Positions 10,862-22,835 of a stretch of 64,000 nt of DNA are shown here, piece after piece. The notes beneath the pieces are model-generated. The model was given only the letters and a program-made list of their open reading frames with translations. It searched no databases and had not been told where the DNA came from. Position 1 is the first letter of the stretch, and each line of letters begins with the position of its first letter. This stretch comes from Amblyomma americanum (taxonomy: Eukaryota; Arthropoda; Arachnida; Ixodida; Ixodidae). The DNA is taken from positions 28,863,999 through 28,927,998 of the forward strand of contig NC_135505.1 of NCBI RefSeq assembly GCF_052857255.1. Direction: 5' to 3'. Position numbers and translations under genes: made by a program.

Positions 10862-11225
10862 AAGGTTGCGGGCTAGTTGGTAATGCATTGTACTCGGCCA
10901 CAGCGTAATGAAAATTATCTCTGTACTGAGGGCGTTTGCGTGGCCCATAAAAAACTTCTGTTGCCCGTGCACGCCAGCGGTTGGTGCTAACTGAGCCCGA
11001 CCCGCTTCGTGAGACTTACACAGTAATGAACTTTAGAAGGCTATTGTGACTTCAGAAGGTTATTGTGCGCTTATCGGCAATGTGTGTTTATTGAGCATGC
11101 TCCGTGTTATTGAAGAAACAGGCGTTTTCGCAAAAAAAAAAACAGTCTTTAGTCTCCGTTTGCCCGTCTGTTTTTGTGTGTGTCTGTGTGTCCCGTCCGC
11201 TACGCAGTTTCTCTGTTTAAAGAAT
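10862..11225 (+). mobile_element. Possible non-coding PLE-related insertion
   Basis: Begins with a leader-like gttgcgggctagttggtaat (10865-10884), matching the GGGC.AGTTGGT leader of the other PLE-tail copies. Near 11187-11225 is tgtcccgtccgctacgcag, loosely like the PLE-1 3' terminus (tgtcccgtctgtagcgc). The interior encodes nothing PLE-like, and no flanking duplication was found. Weak call. Confidence 0.25.
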
Positions 11226-14200
11226 GGTCGCTATGACCTCGCATGATGGTTTTCGACAAGAGCACCGCTTCTTTAGACAGTGCTAAAACAAAAACCTCTA
11301 TCTTTGAAATTGTCGTATACAAACTATATATTTTGTGGCCTGGCAGCAGCCATAGCACCCGTTGTATTACGATATTTTGGAACGAGAGAAAATCACCTAT
11401 GGGAACCAAGTTCTATTGTACACGTTTGAAGCCAGTAGAGCAGCAGCGTACCAACTTGAAACCAGTAACACCGAACGAAAAATGAAGAGGAAAAATTTAG
11501 AGATCAATGCAGAGACTACATTGGAAAAATGTGAAAGAATTACTGTGTGCCGCGACGTTATTTGCTCCTATCGACACCTTTCTACAACTACTCGCCCACT
11601 CCGTTAAGATCCGACCACCACTCTTCGACCTCCGATGCTACCACTCGACCATGTGTACTTTTCTTGCTGCTGTACTCTGAATAATTGTAGGCGTGGCGTC
11701 CTCAGACGTATGGATGACGTCATGTGGTCTCACTAACTTGCCAGACTAATAAATCATGTAATTATCGTTATTACCAACATTAAGTAGTGTCCTTATTTAG
11801 TATACTCAATTACTGTGATTAATAAGTGTCATTAGTTAATTATTGTTGTCATGACGTCACTTCTGGCGACACATTTTTCGAACGCGTTTTGCCGACACAA
11901 CATAGCCTAGTAATGCTGTCGCATTAAAACAAGGCGTCGGGACGTGAACGACATGCAAGCGCTACCTAGGTCATTGCATGTCATCTCACTACTTCGTCAA
12001 ATGGAATCCGAAAGCAAGCATCATCGTTTGTGGTGCTATAAAAAAACTTTGCCATGTTATAAAAACACCAGTATCATTCGTGAAGATGTCTCACGAAATA
12101 AACTCACCAGCGCTGTTTTGTGGCCATGAGCACGTATTCTGTTTTTCAGAAAGGCGAACAGGGTTGTTTCTTTGACTTGCTTGATTTCTGGATATGGGGA
12201 ATGCACAATGCCGTTCTTGATCAGCGCTTTCATCTGAAAAATATGAAAAACGTACACCGCGAGACAGCAGTGCACATTTGAACCTAGTTTCTTAACCCAA
12301 ACCATTGTACAAATTATTCATTTCAAACATTGTTTCAGATATCATTAGAAACCAGCATCTTCGGCAAGCGTACGCAGAAGGGGTCGTTGTATCGAGGCTT
12401 TTGAGAATAATTCCGTCTTTTGGACTGCAAATCTATTTATTCACTGTGCTAGTTTATTGATTGCAAGTTCATGGCAGTTGGCAGTGCCATGTTTAAATAC
12501 AAAAGTTACTTTTTGGTTCACTGTTAAAATAAAAAGCCATGTCTGAAATTCTTACGGTGATCGCTAAGCGTGATAAAACTGCCACTACAGATAGCTACAG
12601 CGGCTCATTAAAGAAGAATTTTGTTCAAGTATGAAGAAACATACAGCGTTGGTTAGGAACAGAGTAGAACTTGTTGTTACATCAGCTGTTGAATTTTTAG
12701 GTAGTACTTAAAGAAAAACAGGCATGCCGCAGCATCTCTGGCACTCCAAATCGAGAACTACCTCCGCGACCTCTTAGATATGAACACGCCTATATTTTGT
12801 TAGCGCCAATCATGGAGGGTGCAGTAGCCATGATGTGATAGCTCTAGTTTATGAGGGACGAATGACGTGACCATCGGTTAGATACAGGAAAACAGGCATG
12901 TTGCAAGCATATAACCACATGAACACATGAACGAAAAGATGGTACAAAGAACTGCCTTTTTTTTACTTGAAGACACATTATACACGTATACTTTACATCA
13001 TACACCATAAATGCCTTCCTTGGCTCAAAGGCGACGAAAGTCATAAGAAAGAAGTGAGCATAGGATGAGAGCTTTAAAGCTATGAAAGTGAACAAGAACC
13101 TTTTGTCAATAAAAAAATTCGAAGTAAAACCAAATCGAGATGAATAAAAGAAATCAACTATCGATTACCGAAGTCCTGACGACGTGGAAGCCTCAACCAA
13201 ATCCTAAAGCTCTGAAAAAAACCCACTCTTGCGATACTACCCTTGTGGAGGTAAAATTTAGATTTTGCGTCTGTTGTGCGCGCTAGTTAATTCAAGCTGT
13301 CGCTTGCGCACGCTGCAAAACTACGCCAAGACCAACATTTCTGTGTACTAGAGACATTTGCCGCAGATGACGCATGAACCTAAAACCAAATCCTGTGATG
13401 GCAGCCGGACAAAAGCGCTGGAACCTAACTTATACAGAAGGTATAGAAGATGCTGCCTCATTAAACCTCGTTATAAGTGAGAGGTTCGCAAAAAAAAAGC
13501 TGCGATAAATTCAGCATCCTCTCTAAGAAAACCATATTACATTGTTGCGCATTGTGGACGCAGGAATATAACATGAAAACACCCAGATATAGCACGGATG
13601 CACAGCCGGGGTGCGCATTATTTTAAATACTTAGCTGTGTAACTTAACCTTGCCTAGCAGCAAACTTCCGCCTGGCTTCTTCATAAATGTTAACAAATCG
13701 CAGAAAAACTAGCACGCCATACTGATATACAATTGCAACACGAAAAACAGCAAGAATATTTTTCAGAAAAGGTAGAAACATGATCACTTGAAAGAACGTC
13801 AAGCGTATTCTAGACAAATTTACTTGAAGTAACTTTTAATGAATATTATGAGTAATAACAATCTTTAAATGAAAGAGCAGGTGAATGGAAAGTCTTTGCG
13901 TTTACTATATTTCTTGCTTCAAATTATTCCATTTTCAAGTTATTACAGGAAGAGTGAATTTCGTATGCCTCAGTTGGATATGTATTGATTTATTGAGAAC
14001 CTATAGCACCCGTGGACATTCCTGTGAGCAGCGCGGGGCGGGGGGGAGGGGGAGAATGAGGGGGCGACTAGGAATTCTTACATCACAGGTATAAAACAGG
14101 TCACCTCTTGTTACATGGGAGTGGAATACTCGTTATACGTAAACTGTCATGATCACAACAATAAACGTCGCAAAAAAGAGAGAACAAATACTAAGAGCCA

Positions 14201-14266
14201 CCATTAGGAATTAACCACGATTTCATGACGTCTTCTAGATATCAGTTGAAAAACTGACGTTGCAAA
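11226..14266. other. Unassigned sequence
   Basis: About 3 kb with no recognisable gene or mobile element. Composition is AT-rich. A purine tract of G and A lies near 14035-14062. All open frames are short. Confidence 0.4.
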
Positions 14267-14279
14267 ATTAAGTTCATAG

Positions 14280-14436
14280 GTTGAGCTCTGAGCTAGTCGG
14301 TACATAATCCGTTAAAAACGGCAGCAGAAAAAAAAATTAAAGACCAAGAAGTAGCGCACAAACGAAGAAGACGATGCGGCTTCTCGTCGTGTGGTACCTC
14401 TTTGTATTTGTTCCTCTCTGCTGCCATTTTTAACTG
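14280..14436. mobile_element. 157-bp foldback insertion with a 13-bp target-site duplication
   Basis: Flanked by the perfect 13-mer attaagttcatag (14267-14279 and 14437-14449). It starts with a leader containing gagctagtcggtacat, which resembles gggctacttggtacat in the 155-bp insertion at 7715. The ends fold back: taatccgttaaaaacggcag (from 14305) pairs with ctgccatttttaactgatta (to 14440) with two mismatches. No coding capacity. Size, leader and termini suggest the same class as 7715-7869, although the interiors differ in sequence. Confidence 0.65.
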
Positions 14437-14449
14437 ATTAAGTTCATAG

Positions 14450-15370
14450 CTCTCAGTACACAGCAGGAAGTGTAAAATTGGAGGCAGCGCGTCAATTATG
14501 CTCTCGAATAGAACAGCCTAATACAAAACAGCGAAAAGCAAAAGCACCAGCTTTCCCAAAGTCGCTTTTCGTTTTTGTCTACATCTATTTTCTCTGTGAC
14601 CGAGCTAAGACTGTGCATTGTTGCCTCCTTTATTTTAAATAAGCGACATAAGCTGCAGCGGTCTTTGCAGTCACGTTGCAATTACATGGACTAAATAACA
14701 GCTTCATAAATAAGGCTTCCTTTTTTCTGTTGATTACGAAACTTTATCAGTATTGGTGAGTACCAGCGGCAACCCATCACAGGCATAACATTATCGTCAT
14801 TCTTAGAGTAACAGCTTTCAATGCAAGAGAAAAGCCTCTGCTGCAGAACTCGCAGTGTCGAATAGCACGCCAATGAAACACTCCTGTGAAATCCTAATTT
14901 GTACCGCCCTTCTTCATTCACAGCCATTTAAGATAAAGATCAATGCCTTACTCTACTATTATGTCATCCTCTTTTCGCATTACATGCTCTCCTCGTTTCC
15001 AGTTACCTTCATAAACTTGGTGTCAGCAATAGAAGTAAAGCGTAGTATACGTACACATAATATTGGCAAGTCCCCTGAGGCACCAAGTCAAGAACACCTC
15101 TAACCCATAAATAGGATAGCACTGATAGAACTGCCAAAGATAATAAACGTATCTAAGATAGCCGAGGCTCTGAAGTATATTACGGAAAGTATCGAGCATG
15201 CTCTGAAGAACTTATCTAGCCTAAACGCTGTCACGTTGAAACAAGGCATAAGCATAAGCATAAATCAAATGTACTGGTTATGGGAGAACGAGGGCAATAT
15301 TATTACGAATATGAACAACATTGTTAAAGTAAAAGCCCCGATAATTGAAGTATTGTTGAACAGCCTCGAA
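14450..15370. other. Unassigned sequence
   Basis: No gene or repeat recognised. Confidence 0.4.
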
Positions 15371-16419
15371 AGGAAACTCTAGTTTATTGACGTTCATAGT
15401 ATTCCAGCGCAACGGCACGTAGCCAAAGAAAACAAGACGGAAAAGAAGAAGGACGAACACAGCTGTTGTTGGTCTTACTTGCCCAGAGCACGAAAAGAGC
15501 TTTTGCCTCATAATTCATTCCACTCAAAAATTGTTAAGAGAGTGTTCGCAAATCTCCGCTTAGAGTCTGCACTCCCAAAATCTTGTGTGCATAATATGCA
15601 AGATAGTTTTGAGAATCAATTGGCTAGGCATCAGGCAGCCGGTTTCCCTGACTCGGCTGTTGCCGCTGTTGCAGAAGCGCTATTGAAGAAGTTGAAGCCC
15701 GGAACTCGGAAGGAGGCAATAACCCCTCCGCAGGCTTAAGTAAAGCCTGAAGTGATGCCCTACGTGCACAAATTATGCCATGGCCTCAAAAAGGTGGAAA
15801 ACCGGCACAATGTGCCGTTGATCTTTCCAGCCGCTCGGAAGCGTGGCCAGTTGGCCCGACGCATCACAGGTGAAAACCAAAAACCTGGGTGTATTAAGAG
15901 GCACGGGAACCGTTATGCGGAATTCGCCACAGGCGTTGTGTACGAAATCCCCTTGACGTGTGGGAGGTTGTACATAGGGCAAACGGGGCGCTGCGTCAAC
16001 GACCGCCTTAGGAAACACGCAAGAGACCTAAGGAAGAGGGAAGGTGCTAACCTTGTCGAGCACTGCGCAGCTTGCAAGGATTGCACACCGTTGTTTTCGG
16101 AAGTAAGGATTCTGAGCAGAGGCAAATTAAAAACGACCCGTGAAGCGATAGAGGCATACTATATTAAAAAATCTGGCTCAGGATGTGTCAGCGGTACCTC
16201 AGTTTTTGTATAATGCAGAAAAGGTGTTCCATTCAAACTTTTTTGCGATAAAGATGTGATGAGATTGTTTTCCCATTTTTTCCTTTTTGGTTCTTTTACG
16301 GTGTGCGCTTACGCTGGTCTAAGAGCATTTGAGCTGTGTGTGCGTCTCTGATTAAACGGTTGTCAGTCAGCGCTGTGTTCGTCCCTCTTCTTTTCTTTGG
16401 CTATGTGCCGTTGCGCTGG
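15371..16419 (+). mobile_element. PLE-4, Penelope-like copy with its own 3' end inverted at the 5' border
   Basis: The body is a 5'-truncated PLE (15466-16419). Directly before it, 15404-15465 is an inverted copy of the last ~55 bp of the same element (16367-16419), sharing ccagcgcaacggcac and gaaggacgaacacagc, with one 7-nt length difference. Upstream of that, 15371-15403 resembles the PLE leader (ctctagtttattgacgttcat). This is the same architecture as PLE-1. Confidence 0.75.
15463..16213 (+). pseudogene. PLE-4 linker and GIY-YIG endonuclease, one in-frame stop
   Basis: Begins after the RT domain at WSYLPRARKELLPHNSFH, so the catalytic YVDD is gone. The linker continues to a TAA at 15737-15739. 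In the same frame, the domain then continues with MPYVHKLCHGLKKV, a CX-rich insert and the GIY-YIG core TCGRLYIGQTGRCVNDRLRK, ending near 16213 with SGCVSGTSVFV. One nonsense codon splits it. Not functional as RT. Confidence 0.85.
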
Positions 16420-17689
16420 ATTCCAAGAATGGATTCCAAGAGAAGGGAATCATAGTCGGTACCAGCGAAAAGAAACGGCGAGGAAAGGGGGGGGGGGAGG
16501 GGTAATGCGATTAGAAAGTTTGCAGGGAGTAGGTGTCGGCTGCAAGCACAAAAATGATATTCATAGGAGGAATCTACGGAATGCATTTGTCCTGCAGTGG
16601 ACGTAGCCTGATGATGATGACCTTAATAGGGCGATTATTGTGAGGTCCTAGTCTCCCCGTGTCTTTTAAGGTTCCACCTACTCTCCTTTTAACACCTCGA
16701 TGCGCCATTTTCACTTATATCTAACTCTTTCTTTTTTTATTTGCTGCCTAAACATTTTCCTAAGAGAGGGGTCAGGCTAAAGGCTAAGGCCAGCTGCTAT
16801 GTCACTTACAAGCATAAAAACTACAATAGTGCAGCAAGCTGGCACGCAAGAGCATTCTTGATCAGGACATCTAGTCATAACTAAAATAGACAGAAATACA
16901 AGGAATGTACATAAATGGACATATTATGTTACTTTCTGGAATTGATGAACGTACCTCTCAAGAATTTACACCTGAGTACAACATATAAGTATATAAACAA
17001 ACAGCACATTCTACACGAAGCTTAAAACACTGTATAAGTAATGCTGTACCTGTCCTGTACTCAGAAAGACATTGAAATGGCTTCCAAAAGATTCTGTTTA
17101 TATTGCTGAGCCGCGCCCGCAAAGAACTGAATGACTCGTCGGCCGCGTAGCAGCAAGCATGGTCGGTGGCCTCGAACCGAATGGGTGCATCTCTTGGCCA
17201 CGCTCAGTTTAAAGCTGGATGACAAATATAGAGAAGTAAGCACTTGGGGTGTATGTAATGATCCTACGTGTCAGGTACGAAAATACAGAGATGCGAACGG
17301 AAAATAACTGTTCGTTAGAAAATATGCTTCATCATAATTGGGCGGACAAAATTTTGATGACTAGCATTGGCAATAGCTACATGAAATAAATTTTTTACGA
17401 TCGTTTTGAAAGGCGGAAAAGAGGTAATCTTTGTTTTTTGGATATATTTCTTCTGTAAGCATATTGTAAATGCGGAAACTAAGTGTTTGGCAGCCATAAT
17501 TCGTTCTATTTTCTGACGACCTTATTTTGGGACCTCGCGGTGCATGAGCCTGCTCTCTCAGCACATGTGCCGTGCGAACGAATAATATGTTTCCGGTGTA
17601 GCAGCCTAGCGTACTATACTTTTTCTGCCGACAGTATATTGTCCTGGATAAAATGGTGGGGATGCCTGTTTTTAATTTCTGGTTCTCAT
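16420..17689. other. Unassigned; poly-G tract and possible RTE-type LINE tail
   Basis: An 11-G run lies at 16487-16497. At 16588-16618, ttgtcctgcagtggacgtag followed by cctgatgatgatga resembles the 3' end of RTE-clade LINEs that finish in ATG-rich repeats; no RT coding is visible, so this is tentative. Nothing recognised from 16620 to 17689. Confidence 0.3.
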
Positions 17690-17800
17690 CAATGTGACAT
17701 TAATAAAAGCAGAAGAAAAACAGCCACATGCCACCGGAGGTATAATAACCCACGGCCTCCGAAATTCGCGTCCGGTGCTCAGAAGAGCACCCGAGCATCA
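17690..17800 (-). repeat. Diverged, truncated copy of the tRNA-like unit of the 49-53 kb array
   Basis: The minus strand matches the 3' half of the tRNA-like sequence (acceptor, T-arm, anticodon arm: cctccgaaattcgcgtccgg) and its downstream flank (agcagaagaaaaacagcca). The D-arm half is missing. This shows that the unit is a dispersed family and is not confined to the array. Confidence 0.6.
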
Positions 17801-18039
17801 GAGGTCACCTAGCCAATATATTTTGGCACCTAGTTGCAATTAGAGACTTGTAGCGGGCCATTAGTGATCGCCTTATCAGTTTTTAGAATTTCGCAAACTC
17901 GATTCAAGAGGCCTGTGTGTCGTATTCGACGCGAGGAATGAACGAAGAATCCCTTAGGTGCCTCAAGGATTGATAACTGGTGGGCCACCAGGTGCAATAT
18001 GACAATGCAGTAAATGACAGGCCATGCTTTATTATCTGG

Positions 18040-18990
18040 AGTTAATATACTTTAGCATCTGACGATGGTCAAATGTTGGAATGGTTACGACAATAATTTT
18101 TTTAATTGATTATAGTTTGGCAATGTATCCAGCGCAGTGTGGGGACAAGACCACTGAAAGGAACTCAAGGAAAGGCCCTACGACGGTTTCATATGAAGTT
18201 AACCTGCCTATTTCAGTTCAATTTTGTAGTGTACGTTGTATGCTCTGAAGTTGTTTTTTTTCTTTAGCGTCAACGTTGGTGTAGCATTTTGTGAGATGAG
18301 CAGGCGACTCCCAAGCATATTAATGCATTGATGCCTGTTCAGTGGTATACGTTATTACAGTAAATGAAACGCAACAAAAACGTTTTGACAAGTAAACTTC
18401 ATAATTACTGTTCTGTCTATATCGATAGCCATTTCCCACTTTTCACTGCCGTCGCAAAATGTAGAAATAGTGTCGTTTAAACTGCGGTGGTCTTCACCTT
18501 TCTGGATAACCAAGTAGAGGGCGCAATCGTCAAAGTATAAGCGCAGGTTTATAGGTGTTTCGTATACTATTTTTATGGCGTCACAAATGAAAATAATAAA
18601 CAGAAAGGGATCCAGAACCTAGCCTTGAGGCACAGAAAATATAGCGTCAAATGTAACACACTGTTCCCGATTAAATGTAACAAACGAGGATTTCAATTAT
18701 AGATAGTCTTTTATTCATTCTACTGATGTGGGGCTACCTCGAAAAACCTCGACTTTTTATTAAAAGTTTGCTGTGACGCACCGTATGAAACGCAGCGCCG
18801 TAATATAAGAAAATGTCAATCTGGCTCCTACGATTAAGCGCTGATAAAATGTCATTAGTAAATTAAATAAGCTGGCTGACTGTTAGACTCCAGCTCGCAA
18901 ACCATGCTGGTGACTTGGATTATTGTTGCTGCATATCTCAACAGCGGTTTCCTAATGAATACAAGGCCTAAATTCGCACCTTTCCTGTTG
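18040..18990 (-). pseudogene. Relic of a Jockey/CR1-type non-LTR reverse transcriptase
   Basis: On the minus strand, scattered but collinear RT motifs are readable. They are a PQG-stop-VLDPFLFIIF segment (family form PQGSVLGPLLF), INLRLYFDDCALYLVIQKGEDH with YFDD in place of the usual YADD/FADD, a thumb-region segment ETVVGPFLEFLSVVLSPH, and GYIAKL. Several stops and shifts. Endonuclease and ORF1 were not found. The clade is uncertain because the sequence is so decayed; that it is non-LTR RT is fairly clear. Confidence 0.6.
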
Positions 18991-19180
18991 GAGACATTAA
19001 AATTTTTGTTAACTCAAAAAAAAACAGCGACGTCAATTACAGTCATAGACTGCCTTATCGCGGGAGGTAGATGTAAGTGAGCGCCATTCGAGTTTTGGGA
19101 CATCAAATTCACCAGCGATGATAAGTTTAAATGTGTGTTGCCTTACTTCTGAAAATTATTCAGTGATCATACCAAATGAA

Positions 19181-19412
19181 GCCGCCGCGGTTGCTGAGTG
19201 GTTATGGCGCTTGGCTGCCGGCCTGAAAGACGCGGGTTCGATCCCGCCCGCGGCGGTCGAATTTCGATAGAGGCGAAATTCTAGAGGCCCGTGTGCTGTG
19301 CGATGTCAGTGCACGTAAAAAAACCCCAGGTGGTCGAAATTTCCAGAGCCCTTCACTACGGCGCCCCTCATAGCCTGAGTCGCTTTGGGACGTTAAACCC
19401 CCATAAACCTGG
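19181..19412 (+). mobile_element. tRNA-derived SINE, Ruka-like, full length with target-site duplication
   Basis: The head is a tRNA-like pol III promoter: gccgccgcggttgctgagtg (A-box region) and a B-box gcgggttcgatcccgcccg. The body has gaaattctagaggcccgtg, gatgtcagtgcacg, aggtggtcgaaatttcc and gagtcgctttgggacgttaa. It is flanked by a perfect 10-bp direct repeat, tcataccaaa (19167-19176 and 19413-19422). SINEs of this kind are transcribed by RNA polymerase III and mobilised by a LINE. Confidence 0.85.
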
Positions 19413-19422
19413 TCATACCAAA

Positions 19423-22400
19423 CGTATCCTCGCTGATATTAGTGGGATGGTTTATAGCATAGACGAACGTGACAAAGCCGCGGGCAGAAGTCTTACAGGA
19501 AGCACACTCGACTTTGCACTTTTAGGTGTGCAAGCAAAATTTTATTGTTTTTGTTAAGCAGTGCTACACTGCCATTACGTCCTGAAGAAGTAATTTTTGC
19601 TTCCAGCAGAATGGCGAGGAGGCAAGAATTCAGTGTGTAAGGTTGTGTCCTTGAACCAGGCTTCTGTAACAGTTATTAGTGAGGGATGGTTACATTCAAC
19701 GAGCAAGCTAAAATAGACCCTTTTGTTTACAGGCTTCGCGTATATACGTGTTGAAGTGCTAAAGTAGCTGCAGTGTAGGGTCATTCGGTGTTTTGAGATT
19801 GAAACTGCTCGGCTGTGAGAGTAGTTTTGGTTGAGATGCTGTACGCAGATATTTTCTAACTAAAAAAAGTGAGGCGGACATCGAGCGTTTAGCGCGAATA
19901 ATTGGGAAGTTGTGAATCATTTCGAAAAAAGTACTTTTTGCTATTGTTTCAAAACATGAATATGAATGAAACAAATAGTCGACAAAATACACTGCGGGAA
20001 ATCGTAGCAGTTTTTTTTTTCAAAGACTACAGCAATGAACCTTCTGAAAAACCTTGGACGTGGTAATCTTTAGAGCTTCAGAGATATCAGTCATAAATAT
20101 AAACATGACTTAGACCTAAAGGTGTATAATTAAGGGCACGAATGCATTGGACATCACAAAGCATGCGATGGCTTTAGAATCGTCATTATAAATCACGCTC
20201 ACTGGCGCCTGCAAATCATGCCTCTGAGATTACTGCAAACTTCACAGCACTCTAAATTGTGCAATATATATCTCACCTTTGTTATAGATGACTCCGTTCC
20301 TTGGAAACCCGAAACTTCCCTGAGGCTTTCAGCGAATGTTTTGTATCAACTGTGAAACCAATGCAGGATAGAACAGGCGGAAATGCGCAGGGAGCCATGG
20401 AGAACATTGACATGCTTTTCCGCCTAAAGCGTGGGCGAAGCCATGCAAACGAGGCAATTTTTATAGCATGCGCGTACAGGATGTGCAGGTAAAAATTCAG
20501 AGATAACCTCAGCCATAACAGCCTATAAAGTTATGAGCTACCCGGATAGAGCAGTAACGCCGGAAATATTTGCTTTTTATGTTCATCGACGACATTTTCT
20601 TTATCAGCCAAATGTTTTAGTATTCAGTGCATTCTCGCAATATGCTAAATAACAGCAATGCAGCGCTTCGAAGTGTACAGTATAGTGTATAGTATATAGT
20701 GTCATAAGACAAACACTGTAACAAGAACCTTCCAAATCAAATGAGAGTGTTTAGAAGTAAAGGCTAAAAAAGATGGCATGCTGCCTTCAGCCGGAGTTCA
20801 GTCTGTATGTCCATGGATGAACGAAGTGTCATTCGCGACTTTGAAATCCGTTTCTTATGGAGAACGCAATCAAGAAATGAAGAAAACATAAACAAGCACG
20901 CAAGAAATTCGCGCCCTTCCTTAAGGAGAAAGACTGCCATTCCAAATGAACACCACCTGCTAGAAAGGGCTATCCTTATGCTCCTCAGAATGAAACCATG
21001 ATATATTTCTTGAATATTGACAAAAGAATAGCAAGTACAGCGTCTTGAACGCAGGTTTAGGGCGGTAAAAATCGCAGGAACTATAAGGAAGATGTTGATA
21101 AGTGACAAAAAAAGAAAGGGCACACGCCTTAGAACCTCTTCTGTGCTGTAATAAGTACTGCCTCTCTCTTCTTCAGGAGTTGTAAAAAAATTGTGCTAGT
21201 TAGCGAGAACGGTTTACAGTTGCTATTGAAAAAAGCAAGTGGATTTTAGTTATTTTCAAAAGCTGGTAAAACCAGTTCACTCTTTTTCTTGGACCTTTAA
21301 GAGCAAAACAACATTCATAACCAGAAGTTTTAGCAAAAATCGAGCTCTCATTATCCTGTGTGATTTGAAAATTATCATATTTGGCTTCCACTGGAAAGCT
21401 TCCAGTAAGCAGTCAAAGCATAGAAACGAGTCAAGAGGTATTGCAATCACGTTTTGGGGCCGAACTTCCTATATCCGAAACGGCTGAAAGAAATCGCTAA
21501 CCAGAATGACAGTCGGCATTTCCTGTAGGTTACACCGAACATCTTAAGTGTAGGTGCCAGTAAAAGAAGGCAGCAGAAAGATTATCGTCGCAATAAGAAA
21601 ATTTTCTTGACTTCTTTTTTCTAAAGCAGGTGCTAAGCAGAAACAATCATTGTGTTGCGGCAGACCCTTCAGCGGTACTACAGGAAAGTTGTATGCCACT
21701 AGATACGATGCCGGTTCCGCAGACAATTTTCGCACTATGGCTTGCACGCCGCCGAAATCGGCATCTGACGTTGCACTTACCTTTCAGCGGCGTCATTTAA
21801 AGTTTAGTGCACATATTACTGCGTACTTTGATAAGAATGTACATTAAAAATGCGTTCCCTCGGGCTTTGTATCTTAGGTACAAAGACACGACAGTGAAGG
21901 CTGCGTGCTGCGCTGGCTCAAAGAGATGTGAGCGTCAAGAAAACGCAGTAAGGCGAAACCAACCAAAGCTTTCCCTTAAGCTAAAAATGCAGTTAACCGT
22001 GAAGTTTTACATGAAACCGCCCCTCCTGGGAAACTTTCTCTCACCAGCTGCTCGAATAGCTCGAGCTGTGACTCAAAACGATAGGTTCCAGTACAAGTGA
22101 AGTGGAACGTGGCTGGTCGCAAAGCTCATTTATGGGCACATAAAGATACAGTCAGAGCGAAATAACAGGAAAATTAGAGGGCGCATTAAGTTTTCTACTG
22201 AATGTGAAATTTTCTACGGGTGCGGGCGCACACATGTCGCTAGACCATTTTTGTCATGCGGTCGATAGAACTCGCTTTATAAGGGCATAAACGAGATGTT
22301 GAACAGATTGTAAAAGCAAAAATTCTTGTTTTTCGTTCTACGTGCTGGTGCCCTCTGTCTGCGGCTGCGCTCCAGTCGGAAGTTCGACCACATGGCGGCA

Positions 22401-22683
22401 TTGATGTCCGGAAGGGGGGAGGAGGGCACCCCCCCCCCCTTAGAGTTTCGGATATATTTATGCACTAGAAAAACATCTACTGAGTTTTATTAACACGCTT
22501 AGGTCTCGCATATCCGTATGAAGCGTCTTCAGGATTGCGAGCCAAATTTGCATGTTACACACTATGACTAGACACTGCTGCTGACGAAGCTGTCATCGTG
22601 TTTGGTCCAGAGAAGAGTCGTCACATCGTGCCAACCGATTATGCATTTGTATGTTAACAGAATTCTATTGCTTTCACATATAC
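19423..22683. other. Unassigned sequence
   Basis: About 3.2 kb with no recognisable gene or element. Open frames are short and AT-rich. A local run of tagtgtatagtatatagtg lies near 20683-20703. Confidence 0.4.
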
Positions 22684-22835
22684 AGTGAAGCCCACTTATA
22701 GCAATACCGGTTAGAACAATATATCCGATATAACAATGAACAACCGCAGCACCATCAGCTTCACCATGCCTTCTATGGCCAAATAAACCGCTTATAACAA
22801 CACTGTCATAGCAGAATATCGGTTATAAAAATTTG
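22684..22835. mobile_element. pogo/Tigger-like terminal sequence
   Basis: Begins cagtgaagcccacttatag and continues with ggttagaacaatatatccga, tataacaatg and later cagaatatcggttataaaa. Runs of TATAAC/TATC around a CAGTG start are typical of pogo/Tigger (Tc1-mariner superfamily) ends. No transposase and no clear second terminus; a loosely similar tcgttaaatcgggatttcgc near 24237 may be related. Confidence 0.35.

Noticed and set aside
20764..21123. 119-codon minus-strand frame resembling a membrane protein by hydrophobicity
   Set aside because: AT-rich composition produces Phe/Leu/Ile-rich frames; no family motif and no supporting context.
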